Of a stretch of DNA of 64,000 nt, positions 25,329 to 32,859 are shown in pieces. The notes under the pieces are model-generated. The model ran no database searches. It was not told the DNA's origin and saw only the letters and a list, made by a program, of their open reading frames with translations. Each line of letters starts with the position of its first letter. Positions within the stretch are counted from its first letter, which is position 1. The stretch comes from Breoghania sp037026715 (GTDB taxonomy: Bacteria; Pseudomonadota; Alphaproteobacteria; Rhizobiales; Stappiaceae). The position numbers were made by a program, and so were the translations under genes. Where the stretch lies: NCBI RefSeq assembly GCF_037026715.1, contig NZ_JBANCG010000001.1:310001-374000 (forward strand), in the 5' to 3' direction.

Positions 25329-26996
25329 ATGGAAACCCGGGCGAACTACATCGCGATCGGATCGGTCGTCCTGCTGACGATCTTCTCCGCCTTCATCTTC
25401 GTCTGGTGGTTGGCGGGGACGGGCGAGGGCAACACGCGCCGTACGCTCAGGGTCATCTTTCCCGGCGCGGTGACGGGGCTCGAGGTCGGCGGTCAGGTTT
25501 TCTTCAACGGCATCCGCGTGGGCGAGGTGACGGATCTGACCTTCGCCCATGACGATCCCACGCGCGTCGTCGCGGTCACCGCGATCAAGGCGAACACGCC
25601 GCTGCGCGCCGATACCAAAGCCTCGCTCGGCTTTTCCGGTCTCACCGGCGTCGCCTACGTGGAGCTTGTGGGTGGCTCGAAGGACATGCCGGGCCTTCTG
25701 GAAACGGAAGAGAACCCCGAACTCATCGCCGACCGGTCCGGCTTCCAGGACCTTATGCAGGGCGCGCGCGATGTGCTTTCGAAGGCGGACAAGTCCCTTT
25801 CCACGATCAACGACCTGATCGATGCGAACCGCCCGGCGGTCCGCGAGTCGATCGACAACATCACCAAGTTCACCGATGCGCTCGCCGCCAATTCCGATGG
25901 CGTGAGCGGTTTCATGGCAAGCGTCTCGGACGCGACCAAGGCCTTCACCGGGCTTTCCGACAAGCTGCAGGGGCTGGTGGAACGGGCCGACACGCTGGTT
26001 GCCGCCGTCGATCCGCAGAAGGTGTCGACGTTCGTCGACAACATGTCCAATGCTTCCGGCAAGCTCGACAACGCGCTCAATCAGGTCGACCAGGTGGCCG
26101 CGGGCGCGAAAAAGGTGACGGACGAGCTGTCGACGTTCTCCGCCGGGCTCAACGCGGAACTTGAGAAGATCGACGCCGTCATCGGCGCGGTCGACAGGGA
26201 CAAGGTCAGTGCGATCGTCGCCAACGTGGAGAACGTGACGAACCGGCTTTCCGCCAAGGCGGACGAGATCGACCAGATCATCGCCGATGCGCGGGCGGCG
26301 GCGGCCAGCATTCGCGAGACGAGCGATACCGTGGCGGCGAAGTCCGAACGCATCTCCAAGTTCATCGACGATGCCGGCGCGGTCGCCGACCAGCTCAAGA
26401 CGGTCGCCGGCAACGTCAACGGCGTCATGGACGATGCGGGCAAGGTGATCCGTTCCGTCGATCCGAACCGGGTGTCGGATATCGTCGCCTCGGTCGACAA
26501 GGTCACCAAGAGTCTCGCCGGCCAGACCACCACCATCGAGGAAACGCTCGCCGATGCGCGCGGCGCCTCCGCAGATCTCCAGGCCTTCACCCAGGACGTG
26601 CGCAAGCGCCAGCCGGATATCGACCGGGTGATCTCCGATGCCCGGAACATCTCCGGCAAGCTGGACGTTGCGTCCTCGAAGGTCAACGACGTCCTGACCA
26701 AGGTGGACGGCTACGTGGAGGGCGACGGCGAGGGGCTGATCGTGGAGGCGACGGCGGCGGCGCGCTCCATCCGCGAGATCGCCGACAAGATCAACAGCCG
26801 CATCGGGCCCATCACGGACGGGTTTGCCCGCTTCTCCGACCGCGGCCTGCGCAATGTGGATGCGGTGCTGGAGCAGGCGCGGCAGACCCTTGAAGAGATA
26901 CGGACGGTATTCGCCAATTTCGATCGCAATCCGAGCCGGGTTCTTTATGGTGGCGACGACGTTCCCGTCTACAATGGTGAGAGAAAGCGACGTTAG
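25329..26996 (+). CDS. mlaD: MCE-domain lipid-binding protein (MlaD-type)
   Basis: 555-residue membrane-anchored periplasmic protein. An N-terminal helix (about residues 8-29, IGSVVLLTIFSAFIFVWWL) is followed by the MCE domain (FPGAVTGLEVGGQVFFNGIRVGEV, ending SLGFSGLTGVAYVELVGGS around residue 118). The remaining ~430 residues are a long helical/coiled-coil region rich in Asp/Ala/Val, giving repeated short hydrophobic heptads. It is far longer than E. coli MlaD (183 residues), resembling PqiB/YebT-like or actinobacterial Mce lengths, and suited to span the periplasm. AAGGAG lies about 13 bases upstream. Third gene of the mla operon. Confidence 0.92.
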   Translation: METRANYIAIGSVVLLTIFSAFIFVWWLAGTGEGNTRRTLRVIFPGAVTGLEVGGQVFFNGIRVGEVTDLTFAHDDPTRVVAVTAIKANTPLRADTKASLGFSGLTGVAYVELVGGSKDMPGLLETEENPELIADRSGFQDLMQGARDVLSKADKSLSTINDLIDANRPAVRESIDNITKFTDALAANSDGVSGFMASVSDATKAFTGLSDKLQGLVERADTLVAAVDPQKVSTFVDNMSNASGKLDNALNQVDQVAAGAKKVTDELSTFSAGLNAELEKIDAVIGAVDRDKVSAIVANVENVTNRLSAKADEIDQIIADARAAAASIRETSDTVAAKSERISKFIDDAGAVADQLKTVAGNVNGVMDDAGKVIRSVDPNRVSDIVASVDKVTKSLAGQTTTIEETLADARGASADLQAFTQDVRKRQPDIDRVISDARNISGKLDVASSKVNDVLTKVDGYVEGDGEGLIVEATAAARSIREIADKINSRIGPITDGFARFSDRGLRNVDAVLEQARQTLEEIRTVFANFDRNPSRVLYGGDDVPVYNGERKRR

Positions 26997-27233
26997 GGCA
27001 TGTTTCCGTCAGATTGAATCCGTCCGGTCGACAGGAAACCGGACCAATGTCGGTCTGATTTATGAGGCTCGTGGCGCGTGATGCTTTACGGGCTTGTGCG
27101 AATAGCGCAAAAGGCTGTGAAGGTGCAGGCCTGTTCGGGAAGGGCCTGTGGCCCTCGGGCCGAAAAACGGACCGACGTGACGCGATGCCGGCAATGCCGG
27201 CGGCGGAGCGCGGGCAAAGAGGCGACGGACGCA

Positions 27234-27851
27234 ATGGTGTGGCTGAGAACGATCGCAGATGTGGCCCGGCGCGGCGCGGCCGTTGCGCTTGTCGCGGCGG
27301 TGAGCGGATGCGCCGCGCTCGGCGGGGGCCCGGCGCCGCGCGACATCTACACGCTCAGTGCCCCGCGCGAGTTCGGCGCAACGAGCCGTCACAGCAAGGC
27401 CCAGATCCTCGTCGCGGCGCCGCATACGGTCGCCGCACTCGATACCGACAACATCGCCGTCGTCTCCAACGACATCTCGATGAGCTATTTCGGCGGTGCG
27501 GCCTGGAGCGACCGTGTTCCCCGCCTGCTGCAGTCCAAGATGATCGAGGCCTTCCAGAATTCCGGCGGCGTGCGCGCGGCCGGCCGGCCGGGCGAAGGGT
27601 TGCTGATCGACTACCAGATCGCCACCGACATCCGCGCCTTCCAGCTCGCCGTCGATGGCGCGCGCGTGGCGCGGGTGGAGTTCGCCGCCAATATCATCAA
27701 CGATCGCAACGGCAAGGTTCTCGCCAGCCGCACCTTCCGGGCCGAAGAGCGCGCGGCGAGCGATACGGTCGAGGATGCCGTGGCCGCGATCGACCGCGCC
27801 ACAGACAAGTGTCTTGTCGATCTCGTGAACTGGACGCTTGGACGGATCTGA
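27234..27851 (+). CDS. ABC-type transport auxiliary lipoprotein (PqiC/MlaC-linked family)
   Basis: 205-residue lipoprotein. From the ATG at 27234 it has a hydrophobic signal and lipobox VSGCAAL (Cys near residue 30), then PAPRDIYTLSAP, the opening of the ABC_trans_aux family that accompanies MCE systems. Downstream features are the stretch SYFGGAAWSDRVPRLLQSKMIEAF and a C-terminal AVAAIDRATDKCL. The frame is open upstream but without signal-peptide character. Fourth gene of the mla run, 237 bases after mlaD. It probably links the MCE protein to the outer membrane, by family analogy. Confidence 0.87.
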   Translation: MVWLRTIADVARRGAAVALVAAVSGCAALGGGPAPRDIYTLSAPREFGATSRHSKAQILVAAPHTVAALDTDNIAVVSNDISMSYFGGAAWSDRVPRLLQSKMIEAFQNSGGVRAAGRPGEGLLIDYQIATDIRAFQLAVDGARVARVEFAANIINDRNGKVLASRTFRAEERAASDTVEDAVAAIDRATDKCLVDLVNWTLGRI

Positions 27852-27914
27852 GGGTGGGATGCGCTCCCGTTGCCGCGATGCGGTCCCTTCTAAATTGACT
27901 GCCTGGGGTCCGCC

Positions 27915-28601
27915 ATGACCGGGCGTAGTGGACGTCTTCTCGCTCTTCTTGAGGAATTGCGTGCGCACCGTCGGCCGGTCACCGCAAAGCAGTTGGCGGC
28001 GAAGTTCCAGGTGTCGGAGCGCACCATCCTTCGCGACTTCAAGGTTCTGGCCGAACTCGGCGCGCCGGTGGAAGGCGTGGCCGGCCTTGGCTTCGTGCTC
28101 GGAAAAGGCTTCTTCATGCCGCCGCTGGCGCTAAGCGAGCTTGAAGCCGACGCCGTGCTGCTGGGCTTGCGCTTTGTGCAGCGGCGTGGCGATCCGGATC
28201 TGTGCGAAGCCGCATCCGGTGCGCTCGCCAAGATCGCCGCCGGGCTCGGCGAGGATCGGGCGCGCGCCATGCGCACCAGCGGGCTTGCGGTCGCCCCGTC
28301 GAACACGGATGACGGCGAACGGATCGGACAGGTGCGCCAGGCGATTTCCGCCGAGCACAAGATCGAGATCCTTTATCGCGATGCGCGCGGTGCGGAGACG
28401 AGACGCATCGTCTGGCCCATCGCGCTCGCCTTCTTCGACGATACGCAGATTCTGGTTGCATGGTGCGAGCGCCGCGAGGCATTCCGCCATTTCCGCCTCG
28501 ACCGCATCCAGTCCTTGAGCAACCTTGCCGATCGCCTGCCGGCGCCCCGGCGGATCCTTCTGGCCGAATACAGTCTGGAGGAACCAGAGGCCGACCTGTG
28601 A
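27915..28601 (+). CDS. YafY-type HTH/WYL-domain transcriptional regulator
   Basis: 228-residue regulator. Residues 1-60 form a winged helix-turn-helix (RPVTAKQLAAKFQVSERTIL) and the C-terminal half carries a WYL-type sensor domain (IEILYRDARGAETRRIVWPI, LVAWCERREAFRHFRLDRI). WYL proteins sense nucleotides or small ligands. The start ATG at 27915 is the first in a good frame. It is followed 77 bases later by an NmrA-like reductase on the same strand, a typical regulator-target pairing, though that is inference. Confidence 0.9.
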   Translation: MTGRSGRLLALLEELRAHRRPVTAKQLAAKFQVSERTILRDFKVLAELGAPVEGVAGLGFVLGKGFFMPPLALSELEADAVLLGLRFVQRRGDPDLCEAASGALAKIAAGLGEDRARAMRTSGLAVAPSNTDDGERIGQVRQAISAEHKIEILYRDARGAETRRIVWPIALAFFDDTQILVAWCERREAFRHFRLDRIQSLSNLADRLPAPRRILLAEYSLEEPEADL

Positions 28602-28678
28602 CGGATCGCTCCTGACACGAATTGACGGGAGGCGCTGCTACTCCGCGCGTTCGCTTGCGAACGAAAAGGAGTTTGATC

Positions 28679-29536
28679 GTGCATATCATTCTTGGCGGAA
28701 CGGGACAGGTGGGCGCAGCGGCGGCGCGCTATCTGCTTGCGCGCGCAGAACCGGTGACCATCGTGACTCGAGACGCGTCGCACGGGGAAAGCCTGCGGGC
28801 GGTCGGAGCCGAAATCGCGGTCGCCGATATTCGCGACGCGCGGTCCCTGCATGACGTTCTCGCCCGTGGCCGGCGTGCTCTGCTTCTCAATCCGCCGGCA
28901 AACCCGGCTGGCGATATCGATGTGGAGGAAAGCGCCGGTGTGGCCGCAATCCTTCAGGCTCTTGAAGGCGCCCCGTTGGAAAAGGTCGTCGTGGTCTCGA
29001 CCTATGGCGCGCGCCCCGGCTCGCACTGCGGAGACCTGACGGTCCTGCATGCGCTGGAACAGGGCGCACTTGCGCAGCCGATCCCGGCGGCGATCAATCG
29101 CGGCGCATACTACATGAGCAACTGGCTGCTTTCCGCACGGCAGGCCCGTGAAACGGGTCGGCTTGTCTCCTTTCTTCCCGCAGACATGCCGCTCGCGATG
29201 GTGTCGCCCGACGATCTGGGCGAGGCGGCCGCCCGCCGGCTGCTCGAACCGGCGGACGATATTGCGCCCTGGCATGTGGAGGGCCCGCGCTGTTACACGC
29301 CGCGCGACGTGGCGGATGTGCTCTCCGGCCTCTGGGGGCGGCAGATACAGGTGGAGGAGGTGCCGCCGGGTGAATGGGAGGCATGCTACCGCCAGGCCGG
29401 ATTTTCCGCCGCGTCCGCGCAGTCTTTCGCCGGAATGACCGGGGTCGTCGCCGATGGCGGGATCGAGACGCCGGCCGATCCCGTGCGCGGGCCGACCGGT
29501 CTGGAGAGCTATTTGCGCGCGGCTCTCAGCAACTGA
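28679..29536 (+). CDS. NmrA-family NAD(P)-binding protein
   Basis: 285-residue atypical SDR. It opens with the Rossmann motif IILGGTGQVGAAAARYLL, followed by VADIRDARSL and VVVVSTYGARPGS. There is no clear Tyr-x3-Lys, consistent with NmrA/HSCARG redox-sensing or NAD(P)H-quinone-oxidoreductase-type members. The start is a GTG at 28679 with a strong AAGGAG seven bases upstream; a shorter spacing or ATG start would lose the Rossmann strand. Downstream of the WYL regulator and probably controlled by it. Confidence 0.85.
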   Translation: MHIILGGTGQVGAAAARYLLARAEPVTIVTRDASHGESLRAVGAEIAVADIRDARSLHDVLARGRRALLLNPPANPAGDIDVEESAGVAAILQALEGAPLEKVVVVSTYGARPGSHCGDLTVLHALEQGALAQPIPAAINRGAYYMSNWLLSARQARETGRLVSFLPADMPLAMVSPDDLGEAAARRLLEPADDIAPWHVEGPRCYTPRDVADVLSGLWGRQIQVEEVPPGEWEACYRQAGFSAASAQSFAGMTGVVADGGIETPADPVRGPTGLESYLRAALSN

Positions 29537-29658
29537 AGGCGCATGCCGGTCATCGGGAGAGGATGCGTCCGTGGCTTTGCCGTCCTTGTTCGCATGAAGG
29601 CTTCAAGGTTATAAGCCGCGCTATCGTTTCCTCTCTCCCGTGATTGCGACCGCGCCCC

Positions 29659-30354
29659 ATGACCTGCCCTGAAAACCCGCTGTTCGCGCTTCTGGAAAGC
29701 CGGCATTCCTGCCGCAAGTTCCTGAGCGAGCCCGTGCCTCTGGCGATCCTGGAGCAGCTCCTTCGGGCCGCGCGCGCAGCACCCAGCAGCTCGAACCTGC
29801 AGCCGGGCCGCTTTCAGGTTCTCACCGGCGAGCCGCTTAGCGCCTTCTGTGCCGATCTTGCCGCGCATGCCGAGGCCGAGGCGCCGGAGCCGCCGGAATA
29901 CTCCTATTTTCCCGATCCGATGCCCGCGCATCTGAAGGAGCGGCGCAGAGGGGCCGGCTATGCGCTCTACCGCGCGCTTGGCATCGACCGGCGCGACCTC
30001 GAGGGCCGCAAGGCGCAGTTTGCCGCGAACTACCGGTTCTTCGATGCGCCGGTCGGCCTTGTCGTCTCCATCCGCCGCGACATGGGGGCTGGCTGCTACA
30101 TGGATCTCGGCATGTCGGTCCTGGCTCTGATGCTGGCGGCCGAAAGCCTCGGCTATGCCACCTGCGCGATCGGCGCGCTCTCCAATTACGGGCGCTACAT
30201 CCACCGCCGCCTTGCCCTTGCCGACGACGAACTCGTCGTCTGCGGCATCGCCCTGGGCCGGGCGGACCGTGCGGCGCCGGTCAACGGCTTTCGCACCGAA
30301 CGCATCGGGCTCGCCGACTACGCAGCCTTTCACGGTTTCGACGGGGAGGCCTGA
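29659..30354 (+). CDS. Nitroreductase-family FMN oxidoreductase
   Basis: 231-residue nitroreductase-fold flavoprotein. The FMN-binding N-terminus is SRHSCRKFLSEPVP with ARAAPSSSNLQPGRFQVLTG, and the C-terminal part shows NYRFFDAPVGLVVS, GCYMDLGMSVLALMLAAESLG and the FMN-binding GIALGRAD. It belongs to the PnbA-like branch, not BluB. It is first in a tight operon: only two bases separate it from the AMP-ligase gene, which overlaps the thiolase gene. The ATG at 29659 is preferred over one 15 bases upstream. Physiological substrate unknown. Confidence 0.88.
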   Translation: MTCPENPLFALLESRHSCRKFLSEPVPLAILEQLLRAARAAPSSSNLQPGRFQVLTGEPLSAFCADLAAHAEAEAPEPPEYSYFPDPMPAHLKERRRGAGYALYRALGIDRRDLEGRKAQFAANYRFFDAPVGLVVSIRRDMGAGCYMDLGMSVLALMLAAESLGYATCAIGALSNYGRYIHRRLALADDELVVCGIALGRADRAAPVNGFRTERIGLADYAAFHGFDGEA

Positions 30355-30356
30355 GG

Positions 30357-31505
30357 ATGGCCGAGGCGCGGGTCGAAATCGCCTGCAACGGCATTGCGCT
30401 GGAGCGGGCATCCGGCGAGATGGCCGATGCGCTCTCCCGGCTGCTCGACCTGCGGGCGGAGGGGGCGAGCCTGCGGGTCTCCCATCGCGCCCCCTGGGTC
30501 GAGGCGCGGCCCGGCGCCGGGCACATCGAATGCATGACGTCTGGAAGCCGCGGCCGACCCAAGGTCATCCGCCGCGCCCTCTCGTCATGGGAACGCAGCT
30601 TCGAGGTCAACCGAGAGCTCTTCGGGTTCACTGCCGACGATCGTGCGGCGGTGTTCGGCAATCTCGGCCATTCGCTGGCGCTCTACGGCGTTCTGGAAGC
30701 GCTGCACGCCGGCGCGGGGGTGGAATTCATGGCCGGCATGCGGCCCGATCATCAGGCCGAGCGGCTGGCCGAGGCCGGCGTCAGCGTTCTTTATGCCACG
30801 CCAACGCAGCTCAAGTTGCTGCCGGCGGAGCGCGGCATTCCCGGCGTGCGGTTGATCCTGTGCGGCGGCGGCGCGCTCGACCGGGCGACGGCGGAACGGG
30901 TCGCGTCGGTCTTTCCATCTGCTGAGCTGCGCCAGTTCTACGGCGCCTCGGAGACGAGCTTCATCACGCTCAGCGACGGTGGCACGCCGGAAGGTTCGGT
31001 CGGGCGCGCCTATCCCGGCGTCGAGATCGAGATCCGCAACGCCTCGGCGGGCATCGGCGAGATCTGGGTGAGGAGCCCGTATCTCTTCGAAGGCTACAGC
31101 GAGGGCGAGAGCGCGGACACGCGGCGCGACGGCGAATTCCTGACGGTTGGCGAACTCGGCCGGCAGGATGGCGAGGGATATCTCTGGCTCGCCGGCCGCA
31201 CGAGCCGGATGGTGACCATCGCCGACAGGAACGTCTTTCCCGAGGAGATCGAAAGGGTTCTGGCCGAGGTTCTGGGCAGTCGGGCCTGCGCCGTCATCAG
31301 CCGCAAGGATGTGCTCAGGGGAAACGTGCTCGTCGTCTTCATCGAGGGCCGGGACGACGATGCCGAAGAGCGGCTGCTCCGGCAGAAGATCCGCGGTGAG
31401 CTCGGGCCGGAAATGGTGCCGCGCCGGTTCGTCTATCTCGACCCGTTCCCGCTTCTCGCCTCCGGCAAACCCGATCTTGGCGCTCTGGAGGGGAGGGCAA
31501 CATGA
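30357..31505 (+). CDS. Short AMP-dependent acyl ligase (N-terminally reduced ANL enzyme)
   Basis: 382-residue adenylate-forming enzyme, much shorter than the usual 500-550. It keeps the P-loop TSGSRGRPKVIRR (from about residue 61), the YGASE motif (QFYGASETSFITL), the hinge GELGRQDGEGYLWLAGRTSR and the C-terminal catalytic lysine SGKPDLGAL. What is missing is most of the N-terminal subdomain ahead of the P-loop. This layout recalls the Bacillus YhfT-type ligases that sit beside a thiolase (YhfS), a comparison from memory. Two-base gap from the nitroreductase and ATGA overlap with the thiolase show one transcription unit. Substrate unknown. Confidence 0.85.
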   Translation: MAEARVEIACNGIALERASGEMADALSRLLDLRAEGASLRVSHRAPWVEARPGAGHIECMTSGSRGRPKVIRRALSSWERSFEVNRELFGFTADDRAAVFGNLGHSLALYGVLEALHAGAGVEFMAGMRPDHQAERLAEAGVSVLYATPTQLKLLPAERGIPGVRLILCGGGALDRATAERVASVFPSAELRQFYGASETSFITLSDGGTPEGSVGRAYPGVEIEIRNASAGIGEIWVRSPYLFEGYSEGESADTRRDGEFLTVGELGRQDGEGYLWLAGRTSRMVTIADRNVFPEEIERVLAEVLGSRACAVISRKDVLRGNVLVVFIEGRDDDAEERLLRQKIRGELGPEMVPRRFVYLDPFPLLASGKPDLGALEGRAT

Positions 31506-32602
31506 GCTTCATCGCGGCAGCGCTTCGAACGGCAGTGGTGCCGCGCGGCGGCGCCTTCAAGGCCTTGCGCCCGCACGAGCTGGCGGCTCCCGTGATCGAA
31601 GCCCTGCTGCGCGAGGCGGGGATCGGGGGCGCCCGCGTCGACCAGATCATTCTTTCCAATGCGCTCGGCGGCGGCGGAAATCCGGCACGCGTCGCCGCCC
31701 TTGCGGCGGGGCTGCCACATGTCTCGGGCCTCAGCATCGACGCGCAATGCGCCGGCGGGCTCGATGCGATCGCGCTCGCCGCTGCCATGATCGATGCGGG
31801 GCAGGCGCGCATCGTGATTGCCGGCGGGGCGGAGAGCTTCTCGCTGCGGCCCTTGCGCGCCCACACCTTCGCCGATGGCCGAGAACCCGAATTCTACACC
31901 CGTCCGCCGTTTTCGCCCTTTCCCGAACAGGATCCCGACATGGCGGATGCGGCGGATGAACTCGCCCGCCAGTACGGCATTACGCGCGAGGAACAGGATG
32001 CCTACGCGGTCGCCAGCCACGCCCGGGCGCTTGCCGCGCGGGAGCGGCTTGCGGGTGAAATCGTGCCGCTGGCGGGGGTGGCGCAGGACATGTTCACCCG
32101 TGCGCTGTCGCCAAGGCTTGCGGCGCGAACGCCCGTCGTCTCCGGTACGGTCAGCGTCGCGGCAACGGCGGTGGAGGCGGATGCGGCGGCGTTCTGCCTC
32201 GTGGCGTCTGCCGACGTTCTTCGCGAAATGCCGCATCTGCGTGGGGCGGAGATTGTCGCTCATGCGAGTGCGGGCGGGGAAAGCACGATGCCCGGCATTG
32301 CGCCTGTGCGGGCGGTGAAGCGCGTTCTGGCAGGGCAGGGGCTCCGTCCGGGCGATCTCGTCGCTGTTGAACTGATGGAAGCCTACGCGGCGCAGGCCAT
32401 GGCCTGCATCCGAGGTGCGGGACTGCCTGCCGACCGCATCAATCGCGGCGGCGGCGCGCTTGCACGCGGCCACCCGATCGGGGCGTCGGGCGCGATCCTC
32501 GCCTGCCGGCTCTACCACGAACTGGGCGCCACAGGTGGAACGGGTATGTGCGCCATCGCGGCCGCGGGCGGCATCGGTTCGGCGCTGTTGCTGCGGGCAT
32601 AA
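31502..32602 (+). CDS. Thiolase-family protein with altered catalytic positions
   Basis: 366-residue thiolase-fold protein. The nucleophilic Cys is present (Cys83 in DAQCAGGLDAI) and the His motif GHPIGASGA is intact (His324). The usual NEAFA motif is MEAYA, so the oxyanion Asn is Met. The C-terminal CxGGG motif is replaced by AIAAAGGIG; ungapped alignment puts Ala353 at the second catalytic Cys, with a Cys350 three residues earlier. It may be a Claisen-type enzyme with a modified mechanism or specificity. It overlaps the AMP-ligase gene by four bases, so the ligase probably supplies its acyl-CoA. Confidence 0.87.
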   Translation: MSFIAAALRTAVVPRGGAFKALRPHELAAPVIEALLREAGIGGARVDQIILSNALGGGGNPARVAALAAGLPHVSGLSIDAQCAGGLDAIALAAAMIDAGQARIVIAGGAESFSLRPLRAHTFADGREPEFYTRPPFSPFPEQDPDMADAADELARQYGITREEQDAYAVASHARALAARERLAGEIVPLAGVAQDMFTRALSPRLAARTPVVSGTVSVAATAVEADAAAFCLVASADVLREMPHLRGAEIVAHASAGGESTMPGIAPVRAVKRVLAGQGLRPGDLVAVELMEAYAAQAMACIRGAGLPADRINRGGGALARGHPIGASGAILACRLYHELGATGGTGMCAIAAAGGIGSALLLRA

Positions 32603-32685
32603 TACGGCCGAGAGGACGGTGTGAAGCCGATTCCCTCGGGACGGCTCGCGGCCCCGTTATCTTCCTGATCAATACGCTTGCCACC

Positions 32686-32769
32686 GTCATTGCCCGGCTC
32701 CGTCCGGGCAATCCAGTTCGTCCGGGATGCGCTGAAAGGTGGATCCCCCGGACAAAGCCGGGGGATGAC
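32686..32769. repeat. REP-like paired palindrome, copy B
   Basis: Starts GTCATTGCCCGGCTCCGTCC and ends GGGGGATGAC. It has the same two-hairpin layout as copy A at 12234-12322 (left TTGCCCGG/CCGGGCAA, right CCCCCGG/CCGGGGG), with a diverged middle. Located between the thiolase gene and the growth-pole-ring-like gene, which converge here. Confidence 0.8.
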
Positions 32770-32800
32770 GCCGGATAAATCTACCGGATTTTAAAAGCCG

Positions 32801-32833
32801 AAAACAAAAGGGGCGCGTCCTGCGACGCGCCCC
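32801..32833 (-). terminator. Rho-independent terminator of the growth-pole-ring-like gene
   Basis: Perfect 10-bp stem GGGGCGCGTC (32810-32819)/GACGCGCCCC (32824-32833), loop CTGC. On the minus strand it is followed by TTTTGTTTT (complement of 32801-32809). It lies 27 bases beyond the stop codon of the gene ending at 32860. Confidence 0.9.
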
Positions 32834-32859
32834 CTGTCGTTTCGCTATGTCGCTAAACC

